From positions 4,650,001 to 4,714,000 of the forward strand of contig NZ_AP022619.1 in NCBI RefSeq assembly GCF_010731655.1: a stretch of 64,000 nucleotides of DNA, given 5' to 3'. This document shows, in pieces, positions 53,956 to 62,854 of this stretch. The stretch comes from Mycobacterium paraseoulense. Its GTDB lineage: Bacteria > Actinomycetota > Actinomycetes > Mycobacteriales > Mycobacteriaceae. Position 1 is the stretch's first letter, and each line of letters starts with the position of its first letter. The notes under the pieces were generated by a model, which ran no database searches, had not been told where the DNA came from, and saw nothing but the letters and a program-made list of their open reading frames with translations. The position numbers were made by a program, and so were the translations under genes.

Positions 53956-55388
53956 AGCCGACCGTCGGGATCATCGGAGCGGGCGCCGGCGGCATCGCGA
54001 TGGGCATCCAGCTGGCCGAGGGCGGCTACGAGTTCACCATCTTCGACCGGGCCGACGGCTTCGGCGGGACCTGGCGCCACAACACCTTCCCGGGCGCGGC
54101 GTGCGACGTCCCGTCGCACCTGTATTCGTATTCCTTCGCGCCCAACCCGCGGTGGAGCAAGACCTACGCCAACCAGCCCGAGATTCTGGCGTACCTCGAG
54201 GCGGTGGCCGCCCGGCACGGGCTGGGTGCGCGCCTGCGGGCGAACACCGCGATCAGCGGCGCGCGCTGGTCGGACACCCGGCGCCGCTGGACGCTGACCG
54301 ACGGCGACGGTGGCGAGCACGAGTTCGACGCGGTGGTCAGCGCCGTCGGGATGCTCGACGTGCCCCACATCCCCGACATCCCGGGGGCGCAGCGCTTCCG
54401 CGGGCGCCGATTCCATTCGGCGCGTTGGGATCACAGCAAGTCGACGGCCGGGGAGCGGGTGGCGTCCATCGGCACGGGCGCCAGCGCGATCCAGTATGTG
54501 CCCGCGATCGCGCCAAAGACCGCGCACCTGACCGTGTTTCAGCGGACGCCGATCTGGATCGCGCCCCGGTTCGACTTCCCGTTCACCCCCGAGCAGCAGG
54601 AGCTGTTCGAGCGCGACCCGGCGACGGCGCGGAAGCTGCGCGACGAGGCGTTCGACGCCTACGAGTCGTCCAGTTTCGACGTCGACGCGGCGCAGACGCG
54701 GGAGGCGACCGCGCTGGCCCGCAGCTACCTCATGCGCAAGGTGACCGACCCCGAGCTGCGCGCGAAGCTGACGCCGGACTACCCGGCCGGCTGCAAGCGG
54801 CCGCTGATGTCACGCGACTGGTATCCCACGTTCGCGCTGCCCAACGTCGTCCTGGAGACGGCCGCCATCGCCGAGATCACCGAGCGGGGAGTGCGCACCG
54901 CCGACGGCGTGGAGCACCGCGTCGACACCATCATCTACGGCACCGGGTTCACCGCGGCCGACTATCTCGCCAGCATCGACGTGTACGGAACCGGCGGGCG
55001 CCGTCTGGCCGACGACTGGAGCGACGGCGCCGAGGCGTACCTGGGCACGCTGGTGACCGGTTACCCGAACTTCTTCACGCTGTACGGCCCCAACACGAAC
55101 GGCGTCAATTCGATCATCTACATCCACGAGGCGCAGTCGACCTTCGTCCGCCGCGTCCTCGACGTCATGGACGGGCGCGGCGCGCGCACCGTCGAGGTGA
55201 CGCAGGACGCGCAGCGCCGCTACAACGAGGAGATCCAGGCGGCCATGGCGGGCAAGGTGTGGCTGGCGTGCAGCAACTACTTCCGGCATCGCAGCGGGAA
55301 GGTGGTCACCCAATTGCCTTACAGCGGGCGGACTTTCTTCGAGCGCACCCGCGAGCCGGTCGAGGCCGACTACCGCTGGGACCGGTAG
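53946..55388 (+). CDS. Flavin-containing (Baeyer-Villiger-type) monooxygenase
   Basis: The 480-residue protein has an FAD Rossmann motif GIIGAGAGGIAMG near residue 8, the Baeyer-Villiger fingerprint FRGRRFHSARWDH near 150 (FxGxxxHxxxW), and an NADPH motif SIGTGASAIQ near 175. It should insert or add oxygen using NADPH and O2; substrate is unknown. ATG 53946 lies 10 bp inside the VOC gene. The frame after the stop stays open for a further 84 codons to a stop near 55638, which is odd (see the next interval). Confidence 0.92.
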   Translation: MGLKPTVGIIGAGAGGIAMGIQLAEGGYEFTIFDRADGFGGTWRHNTFPGAACDVPSHLYSYSFAPNPRWSKTYANQPEILAYLEAVAARHGLGARLRANTAISGARWSDTRRRWTLTDGDGGEHEFDAVVSAVGMLDVPHIPDIPGAQRFRGRRFHSARWDHSKSTAGERVASIGTGASAIQYVPAIAPKTAHLTVFQRTPIWIAPRFDFPFTPEQQELFERDPATARKLRDEAFDAYESSSFDVDAAQTREATALARSYLMRKVTDPELRAKLTPDYPAGCKRPLMSRDWYPTFALPNVVLETAAIAEITERGVRTADGVEHRVDTIIYGTGFTAADYLASIDVYGTGGRRLADDWSDGAEAYLGTLVTGYPNFFTLYGPNTNGVNSIIYIHEAQSTFVRRVLDVMDGRGARTVEVTQDAQRRYNEEIQAAMAGKVWLACSNYFRHRSGKVVTQLPYSGRTFFERTREPVEADYRWDR

Positions 55389-55636
55389 TTCGCCGACGGC
55401 CTGGGGCGCAGCCGGCGGCGGCCCCTGGTCGAGGGGGCCCGGCTGGGCAGCCCGTGGCTCAGGCCCGGCCGCCTCGGTCGTTTGACCCGCTCCGCGGTCC
55501 TGATCGGGGCGCTGAACGCCGTCTCGACCTTCATCCGCAACCACGCCGCGGCCCGCTTCGACCTCACCTGCACGGCCAAACCCTACGTCGCGCGCATGCC
55601 GGGAACCGGTGCGCGGCACCTAAAGTTCGCTCACCA
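55389..55636 (+). other. Gene-free interval with an open frame after the monooxygenase stop
   Basis: After the TAG at 55386-55388 the monooxygenase frame stays open to a TAA at 55638-55640, which lies beyond the end of the convergent cupin gene. The downstream part includes AVLIGALNAVSTFIRNH. I do not recognise a protein. It may be the remains of a longer gene or fusion, or only a chance open frame in GC-rich DNA. No promoter or ribosome binding site is seen. Confidence 0.25.
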
Positions 55637-56134
55637 TTAACCCTGCACCCAGTAGTTGTCGTGGCGGACGAACCACTCCCGGCGTTCGTCGTCGGTCATG
55701 TCCGCCAGCGCCGCGAAGCCCTCGAAGTAGGCCTCCCGCGGCGCGCCCGGCGCGAACAGCATCAGGATCGACGCCGGTTCGTCGGCCTCGTTACGGAAAC
55801 CGTGGACGCCGCCGGGCGGTACGTAGAGGAAGTCGCCCTGCCGGCCCTCGGCCCACTGGGTGCCGTCGTAGAGCTTCATCGTGCCCGAGAGCACGAAGAA
55901 CGCCTCGGACATCGCCCGGTGGAAATGCGGCCCGGGCCCACCACCGGCCGCGGGGATGTCGACGCGGTAGAGCCCGTAGTCGCCGTCGGTCGCCTGCTGG
56001 TTGGCCAGGTAGTGGTACTTGGCGCCGCCGGCTTCGTAGTCGGGCGGCGAGTCGGCCCGCTTCAGCCACGCGCTGAGCTCGGGCTCCCCCTTGGTGTATC
56101 GGGGTGGGGGATAGGGCGGCACGACAAGGGACAT
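55637..56134 (-). CDS. Cupin-domain protein
   Basis: The 165-residue protein is a single cupin barrel. Motif 1 is PHFHRAMSEAFFVLSGTM with two His and a Glu as metal ligands; motif 2 is PPGGVHGFRN with the third His. It may be a dioxygenase, isomerase or binding protein; nothing in the sequence picks one. The ATG at 56134 shares two bases with an alternative start of the divergent M24 gene. GGAAG lies 4 bases before the ATG. Confidence 0.88.
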   Translation of the reverse strand: MSLVVPPYPPPRYTKGEPELSAWLKRADSPPDYEAGGAKYHYLANQQATDGDYGLYRVDIPAAGGGPGPHFHRAMSEAFFVLSGTMKLYDGTQWAEGRQGDFLYVPPGGVHGFRNEADEPASILMLFAPGAPREAYFEGFAALADMTDDERREWFVRHDNYWVQG

Positions 56135-56165
56135 GCTTCCAGTGTGCGGCTATACCATCGCGGGG

Positions 56166-56864
56166 GTGGCGGAGTCGGCGGCGGAAGAGGTTCGGGCGGA
56201 ACGGCTGCTGGACGCCCAGCAGAACGCGGAGCGGCTTTTCGACGAGATCGAACGGCGCGCCATGATCCGGCCCGGCGTCTCCGAGCAGCAGTTGTCCGAC
56301 GAGATCAACCGGCTCGCCGCCGACATGTTCGGGGTCACCCGGCACTGGCACCGGCGGATCGTGCGGGCCGGTGAGAACACGCTGCAGCCCTTCCACGAGC
56401 GCCCGCCGGACCGGGTCGTCGCCGACGGCGACGTCGTCTTCCTCGACCTCGGCCCGATCTTCGCCGAGTGGGAGGCCGACTTCGGCCGCACCTTCGTGCT
56501 CGGCGACGACCCCGACAAGACCGCCGTCCGCGACGCGCTGCCCCGGGTGTGGCGGGCCGGCCGCGAGTACTTCTTCCGGCGACCGGGCGTCACCGGCGCC
56601 GAGCTGTACGACTTCGTCGTCGGGGTGGCGCACGCCGAGGGTTTCGAGTTCGCCAGTCCCATCGCCGGGCACCTGGTCGGGGAGTTCCCGCACAAGAAGA
56701 TCGCCGGGCCCGGCGTGCAGTGGTACATCGCGCCCGGGTCGGACAAGCCGATGCGGCGCAGGGACCCGGCCGGCCGCGTCTGTCATTGGATCCTGGAGAT
56801 CCACCTGGCCGACCGGGCCCGCGGCTTCGGCGGTTTCTACGAGCAGCTGCTCGACCTGCCCTAG
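56166..56864 (+). CDS. M24-family metallopeptidase-like protein
   Basis: The 232-residue protein has the pita-bread fold of methionine aminopeptidases and Xaa-Pro peptidases: DVVFLDLGPIFAEWEADFGRTF (two metal Asp), AGHLVGEFPHKK (His region) and a C-terminal WILEIHLAD (Glu). It is shorter than full M24B enzymes. I prefer GTG 56166, 7 bases after TACCAT (56153-56158), over ATG 56133, which overlaps the cupin start; this fits a leaderless message. Substrate is unknown. Confidence 0.82.
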   Translation: MAESAAEEVRAERLLDAQQNAERLFDEIERRAMIRPGVSEQQLSDEINRLAADMFGVTRHWHRRIVRAGENTLQPFHERPPDRVVADGDVVFLDLGPIFAEWEADFGRTFVLGDDPDKTAVRDALPRVWRAGREYFFRRPGVTGAELYDFVVGVAHAEGFEFASPIAGHLVGEFPHKKIAGPGVQWYIAPGSDKPMRRRDPAGRVCHWILEIHLADRARGFGGFYEQLLDLP

Positions 56865-56908
56865 TGCCGATCGCATGCGCCGGGCGCGGCGGGTCGGCAC
56901 CATCGACC

Positions 56909-57823
56909 TCAGCCGAGGGGATACCTGACGCCGGTGAGCTCCTCGGAGACCGCCCACAACCGCCGCTGCACGTCGACGTCGCGCGACTTCTCGCTGGATC
57001 CCACGAGCTTGGGATAGCCGCGGGTCTCGGCGAACCCGTCCGGGCCGTAGTACTGGCCGCCGAGCACGCCCGGGTCGGTGGCGGCGCGCAGCGTCGGGAG
57101 CGCGCCCATGGCCGCGTCCTGAGCGATCACCGAGAAGAACACGTTGACGAACGGCCGGAAGGCCGTGGGCGTGTAGCGGCCCAGCTCGGTGTTCGACCCG
57201 CCGGGGTGGGCGGCGGCGGCGATGGTCGTGCCGTGGGGGGCGAGCTTGCGCTGCAGCTCGTAGGTGAACAGCAGGTTGGCCAGCTTGGCCTGCCCGTAGG
57301 CTGCCACCCGGTTGTAGGAGCGCTCCCATTGCAGGTCGTCGAAGTGGATGTCGGCGAGGATGCGGTGGCCCATGCTGCTCACCGTCACGACCCGCGAACC
57401 GGCGACCGGCAGCAGCCGCTCCAGCAGCAGGCCGGTGAGCGCGAAGTGGCCCAGGTGGTTGGTGCCGAACTGCATCTCGAAGCCGTCTTTGGTGGTTTCC
57501 TTCGGCGTGTACATGACGCCGGCGTTGTTGATCAGCAGGTCGATGCGCTCGTAATCGGACTTGAGCTGCTCGGCGGCGGCGCGCACGGAGTCCAGCGACG
57601 TCAGGTCGAGCTCGGCCAGCGCCACGTCGGCGCCGGGGCTCTTGGCGGCGATCCGGGCGGCGGCGTCCTTGCCCTTGTCCAGATTGCGCACCGCCAGCAC
57701 GACGCGGGCGCCGTGGTCGGCCAGCGCGGCGGCCGTCTCGTAGCCGAGACCGGTGTTGGCCCCGGTGATGACGGCGACGCGACCGGTCTGGTCGGGGATG
57801 TCCGCGGCGGTCCACTTGGCCAT
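56909..57823 (-). CDS. Short-chain dehydrogenase (Rv0439c homologue)
   Basis: The 304-residue SDR has TGANTGLG (cofactor), NNAGVMYTP, a catalytic serine in TVSSMGHR and YGQAK (Tyr-Lys). It resembles retinol or WW-oxidoreductase-like SDRs common in mycobacteria. It lies opposite a TetR gene (57927), and the 103-base gap carries a TTGACA...TATAGT promoter with a 20-bp inverted-repeat operator, so it is very probably the TetR target. ATG 57823 is preceded by AAGGAG. Confidence 0.92.
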   Translation of the reverse strand: MAKWTAADIPDQTGRVAVITGANTGLGYETAAALADHGARVVLAVRNLDKGKDAAARIAAKSPGADVALAELDLTSLDSVRAAAEQLKSDYERIDLLINNAGVMYTPKETTKDGFEMQFGTNHLGHFALTGLLLERLLPVAGSRVVTVSSMGHRILADIHFDDLQWERSYNRVAAYGQAKLANLLFTYELQRKLAPHGTTIAAAAHPGGSNTELGRYTPTAFRPFVNVFFSVIAQDAAMGALPTLRAATDPGVLGGQYYGPDGFAETRGYPKLVGSSEKSRDVDVQRRLWAVSEELTGVRYPLG

Positions 57824-57848
57824 GACAGGCTCCTTGAACTAGTAGAGT

Positions 57849-57908
57849 AAACGGGGCGAGCGCTCCGGTTGTTGCCCACTATACGGAACGCGCGCCCCGT
57901 TTTGTCAA
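57849..57908 (-). promoter_or_regulatory. SDR promoter with TetR-type inverted-repeat operator
   Basis: On the minus strand TTGACA (57908-57903) and TATAGT (57883-57878) form a -35 and -10 with a 19-base spacer. The spacer is filled by one arm (57883-57902) of an inverted repeat whose other arm is 57849-57868; the arms agree at 17 of 20 positions and share AAACGGGGCG. The second arm lies just after the expected start of transcription. Binding at both arms would shut the promoter. Confidence 0.65.
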
Positions 57909-57926
57909 CGTCTAGGCGGTGAACAG

Positions 57927-58493
57927 ATGGCGCAGCCCGCACGGCCGTTGCGCGCCGACGCGGCGCGCAACCGTGCGCGCGTGCTGGACGTCGCCTACGA
58001 AACCTTTGCGGCCGAGGGCCTGGCCGTGCCGGTCGACGAGATCGCCCGGCGTGCGGGGGTCGGGGCCGGCACCGTCTACCGGCACTTCCCGACGAAGGAG
58101 GCGCTGTTCGCGGCGGTCATCGAGGACCGCATGCGGCGCATGGTCGACGACGGCCGTGCCCTGTTGACGTCCGAGGGGCCGGGGGAAGCGCTGTTCGCCT
58201 TTCTGCGCTCGCTGGTGTTGCAGTGGGGGGCCGCGGACCGCGGCCTGGTGGACGCCCTGGCCGGCTACGGAATCGACATCGCCTGCGCGGCGCCCGAGGC
58301 CGAAGACGCCTTCAAGGCCGTGCTCGGCGAGCTGCTGCGCGCCGCGCAGCAGGCGGGCACCGCGCGGCGCGACATCGACATGCGGGACGTGAAGGCGATC
58401 CTCGTCGGCTGCCAGGCGATGCAGGCGTACGACTCCGCGCTGGCCGAGCGGGCGACCGACGTCGTCATCGACGGCTTACGCGCGCAGCGATAA
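57927..58493 (+). CDS. TetR-family transcriptional regulator
   Basis: The 188-residue protein has a TetR helix-turn-helix (RARVLDVAYETFAAEGL, then IARRAGVGAGTVYRHFPTKE) and a C-terminal domain of the SbtR-like type. It is divergent from the SDR gene and probably binds the inverted repeat in the gap. It ends just 13 bases before the first CIRCE element of groEL2, so readthrough into groEL2 is possible. Confidence 0.92.
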   Translation: MAQPARPLRADAARNRARVLDVAYETFAAEGLAVPVDEIARRAGVGAGTVYRHFPTKEALFAAVIEDRMRRMVDDGRALLTSEGPGEALFAFLRSLVLQWGAADRGLVDALAGYGIDIACAAPEAEDAFKAVLGELLRAAQQAGTARRDIDMRDVKAILVGCQAMQAYDSALAERATDVVIDGLRAQR

Positions 58494-58506
58494 GGCCCCC
58501 GCTGTT

Positions 58507-58533
58507 CTTGCACTCGGCATATGCGAGTGCTAA
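58507..58533 (+). promoter_or_regulatory. CIRCE element 1 (HrcA operator)
   Basis: CTTGCACTC, 9 bases, then GAGTGCTAA: this is the CIRCE inverted repeat (consensus TTAGCACTC-N9-GAGTGCTAA) with two changes in the left arm. HrcA binds CIRCE to repress chaperonin genes until heat shock. Confidence 0.92.
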
Positions 58534-58541
58534 GAATGACG

Positions 58542-58568
58542 TTGGCACTCGCGACTGGCGAGTGCTAG
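58542..58568 (+). promoter_or_regulatory. CIRCE element 2 (HrcA operator)
   Basis: TTGGCACTC, 9 bases, then GAGTGCTAG: a second CIRCE copy with one change in each arm. Its centre lies 35 bases from that of the first copy. Tight HrcA control of groEL2 is expected. Confidence 0.92.
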
Positions 58569-60323
<1,755 letters not shown>

Positions 60324-60333
60324 GAAGTCGACG

Positions 60334-60367
60334 AAAAGCCCGGTCTGCGTTGCAGGCCGGGCTTTTT
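60334..60367 (+). terminator. Intrinsic terminator of groEL2
   Basis: AAAAGCCCGG (60334-60343) pairs perfectly with CCGGGCTTTT (60357-60366) around a 13-base loop and ends in five T. It starts 11 bases after the groEL2 stop. This is the best intrinsic terminator in the window. Confidence 0.93.
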
Positions 60368-60403
60368 CGTATCCGCCGAGCTCGGCGGGGTAGGTTCGAC
60401 CGC

Positions 60404-61237
60404 GTGGCCCTTCCGACTCCCTCACCCACCAGCACCGCCGTCGTGACCGGCGCGTCGTCGGGCATCGGCGCCGACATCGCGCGGGAACTGGCCGACCGCG
60501 GCCACGGCGTCACCCTCGTCGCCCGCCGCGAAGACCGCCTGCGCGAGCTGGCCGACGAACTCGCGGCCAGCGGAGTGCGTGTCGAGGTGATCGCCTGCGA
60601 CGTCGCGGATCCCGCCGCCCGCGCGGGCCTCCTCGACGAGGTCGGCCACCGCGGGCTGACCGCCGACATCTTGGTCAACAACGCCGGCATCGGCACCATG
60701 GGCTCGGTGACGAAAACGCCCGTCGCCGCGGAGATCGCCCAGGTGCGCGTCAACGTCGAGGCCGTCATCGACCTGACCACCCGCGCGGTCCAGCAGATGG
60801 TGCCGCGCGGACGTGGCGCGATCCTCAACGTCGGATCCACCGCGGGCTTCCACCCCATCCCGGGCCAGTCCGGCTATTCGGCCACCAAGGCGTTCGTGAA
60901 CACCTACACCGAAGGGGTGCGCGCCGAGCTCGCCGGCACCGGTGTCACGGTCGCGCTGCTGTGCCCCGGCCCGGTGCGCACCGAGTTCCTGCAGAACGCG
61001 GGCATGGACGAGCGGGACTTCGCCAGCGCGTTTCCGAAGTTCATGTGGATGCCGTCGCGGGACGTGGCACGGGTGGGCGTCGACGCGCTCGAGCACGACC
61101 GCGGAACGGTGATCGCCGGGCTGCCGAGCCGGGTGACCACCCGGGTGTTCCAGTTCATGCCGCGGCGGTTGCTGCTGCCGCTGCTGAAGAGCCAGCATCC
61201 GGGACTCAAACGGGACGCGGACCGGTCACCGGCCTGA
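60404..61237 (+). CDS. Short-chain dehydrogenase/reductase
   Basis: The 277-residue SDR has TGASSGIG near residue 19, NNAGIG, a serine in NVGSTAG and YSATK (Tyr-Lys). A basic residue pair after strand 2 (ARREDR) suggests NADPH. The C-terminal region with PRRLLLPLL may associate with membranes. The start is GTG 60404, 7 bases after TAGGTT (60391-60396), so leaderless; a frame open back to 60350 runs into the groEL2 terminator and is rejected. Its 3' end overlaps the next, convergent gene by 12 bp. Confidence 0.9.
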   Translation: MALPTPSPTSTAVVTGASSGIGADIARELADRGHGVTLVARREDRLRELADELAASGVRVEVIACDVADPAARAGLLDEVGHRGLTADILVNNAGIGTMGSVTKTPVAAEIAQVRVNVEAVIDLTTRAVQQMVPRGRGAILNVGSTAGFHPIPGQSGYSATKAFVNTYTEGVRAELAGTGVTVALLCPGPVRTEFLQNAGMDERDFASAFPKFMWMPSRDVARVGVDALEHDRGTVIAGLPSRVTTRVFQFMPRRLLLPLLKSQHPGLKRDADRSPA

Positions 61238-61786
61238 GGGCCAGCGCCGCATCCAGCCCTCCGCCGGAAGCGCCAGCGCGTTGCACAGCGTGCAGATCGT
61301 GCGATACCAGCCGACGGCGGTGAGCAATTCGATCCGCTGTTCGTCGTCGAGGTCTCGCCCCAGCGCAATCCAGGTCGCCTCCGACCACGAGCCGGTGCGC
61401 TCCAGCTCGTCCACCGCCTCGATCAGCGTCCGCTCGGAAGGGCTCCACCGCACGCCGTCCGCCCCGCCGGTCACCAGCGCGTCGCATTCGTCGTCGCTGA
61501 CACCCGCGATCGGTCCCCAGAACGCCGCCTGCCCGCCCCACTCGTACTCGCAGCCGACCAGCGCGCACGTGCGAAGGATCGCGATCGTCCGCGTCCGAGG
61601 AGGCAAAAGCGCTGCGGTATAGAGTGATTCGCCGAGCTTGCGCAGCCGGCTGGCTAGTGCCGGGTGGCGCTGCAGGCAGCGCACCAGTAGCAGGGGTTCA
61701 TAGGTGCGGTCCGGGTGGCCCCAGCTGTTGATTCCAGTCGCGTCTTCCGCACTCCACGGCGGGGCGAGCGGTGCGACGCGGCTCAC
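61226..61786 (-). CDS. Carboxymuconolactone-decarboxylase/AhpD-like protein
   Basis: The 186-residue protein is an all-helical AhpD-like fold. The core [12 protein letters not shown] matches the family pattern Y-E-W-x2-H but has Gln where His is usual. No CxxC peroxidase motif is present, so it is not an AhpD peroxidase partner. The start is GTG 61786, overlapping the stop of the PPOX gene (GTGA); the longer open frame upstream is rejected. The function is unknown. Confidence 0.8.
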   Translation of the reverse strand: MSRVAPLAPPWSAEDATGINSWGHPDRTYEPLLLVRCLQRHPALASRLRKLGESLYTAALLPPRTRTIAILRTCALVGCEYEWGGQAAFWGPIAGVSDDECDALVTGGADGVRWSPSERTLIEAVDELERTGSWSEATWIALGRDLDDEQRIELLTAVGWYRTICTLCNALALPAEGWMRRWPSGR

Positions 61787-62181
61787 GCCGGCTCGCTGAA
61801 CACGACGCAGTCGTGCAGGCAGCCCTTTGCCGCGCCGGGGGAGTCGGGGTCGGCCTCGCGGTGCAGCAGCGCGCGGGAGGGTGCCACCGTGAGCCGAACG
61901 GCGTCCCCGGCGTCGGTGACCTCGGCCGTCCCGTCGACGATCAGCGAATAGCCGCCGGGCTCGGTCGGGGGCCACAGCAGGGTGACGTCGCGGCGCTGGG
62001 CGAGATTCTGCCGGGTGCGGCCGCCGATGAGGCCGATATCGATGGTCGCCCCGCTCAGCCGCGGTTCGACCGTCACGGTGTGCACGCGGTAGTCGTCGTC
62101 CACGGTGACCAGGTAGGCGTACGGGTAGTCGGGGAGGGCGGCGGCGAGCCGCTCGAGGTCCACCTTCTTCTTCGTGCGCAT
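61783..62181 (-). CDS. PPOX-class flavin/F420-binding protein (Rv0441c homologue)
   Basis: The 132-residue protein has the split-barrel fold of pyridoxamine-phosphate-oxidase-like proteins: [20 protein letters not shown] near residue 21 and DVTLLWPP near 64. The family binds FMN, F420 or haem; which one is not evident. ATG 62181 lies 8 bases after TATCCT on the minus strand (62195-62190), suggesting a leaderless start. It is coupled to the next gene by a 4-bp overlap. Confidence 0.82.
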   Translation of the reverse strand: MRTKKKVDLERLAAALPDYPYAYLVTVDDDYRVHTVTVEPRLSGATIDIGLIGGRTRQNLAQRRDVTLLWPPTEPGGYSLIVDGTAEVTDAGDAVRLTVAPSRALLHREADPDSPGAAKGCLHDCVVFSEPA

Positions 62182-62210
62182 GGTGCTCCAGGATAGGCCG
62201 GGCCGGGCCG

Positions 62211-62816
62211 CTAGAGCGTGCGCGGAACCCGCGCCGCCGGGAGGCCGAACGTGAGCTGGCCGCTGCTGCTGAAGTGGAAACCGAGGTTCTGCAGGACCTG
62301 CTGCCAGGGCGCCAATTTCTCCACGGCCGCCGACGCGTCGGCATGGTAGCCATACATCGCCTCCACGTCCGACGCCCACATCTGGTCGTAGGCGGCCTCG
62401 ATGTCGGCGATCGCGGGGGTGTTCTGACCCAGATGATTGTTGGCCGACAACGCGTGCGCCAGAGCGCGATTGGCCGCGACCACCGCGGGCTGGACCGTGG
62501 CCGCCAGCGCGCCCTCGAACGCGGCCGCGACGGCCGAGGCCTGGCTGGACACCGCCTCGGCCTGGGCCGCCGCCGCGCTGAGCCAGCTCACGTAGTGCGT
62601 GGCGAGGGCCATCATCGCCGCCGAGGAGGGGCCCTGCCAGGACCCGCTGGCGAGGTTTGACGTGACCGAAGAAAACGATGATGCTGACGAGGCCAAGTCC
62701 TCGGCAAGGCCGTCCCAGGCTTCCGCGGCAGCAAGCAGCGGCCCGGCTCCGGGACCCGAATGGATTCGTGCCGAGTTCACTTCTGGCGGCAACCACGCAA
62801 AATGCGGGCTCGTCAC
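62211..62816 (-). CDS. Short PPE-family protein
   Basis: The 201-residue protein is a PPE-domain protein with little else. It starts [15 protein letters not shown] (the PPE motif is at residues 10-12), has the conserved SGSWQGPSS turn (W-x-G) near residue 58, and the helical hairpin expected for pairing with a PE protein. Only about 20 residues follow the domain, so the long C-terminal part seen in M. tuberculosis PPE10 at this locus is missing. It is probably exported by a type VII (ESX) system. No PE gene is adjacent. It starts 38 bases after the amidohydrolase stop on the same strand. Confidence 0.9.
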   Translation of the reverse strand: MTSPHFAWLPPEVNSARIHSGPGAGPLLAAAEAWDGLAEDLASSASSFSSVTSNLASGSWQGPSSAAMMALATHYVSWLSAAAAQAEAVSSQASAVAAAFEGALAATVQPAVVAANRALAHALSANNHLGQNTPAIADIEAAYDQMWASDVEAMYGYHADASAAVEKLAPWQQVLQNLGFHFSSSGQLTFGLPAARVPRTL

Positions 62817-62854
62817 CGGCTTAACTTACCCGGGATTCGGCCGATTTGGTGGCG

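Noticed and set aside
53777..56374. 865-codon plus-strand frame spanning the monooxygenase, cupin and M24 genes
   Set aside because: The translation is low in complexity and lacks motifs; real genes with clear domains occupy other frames.
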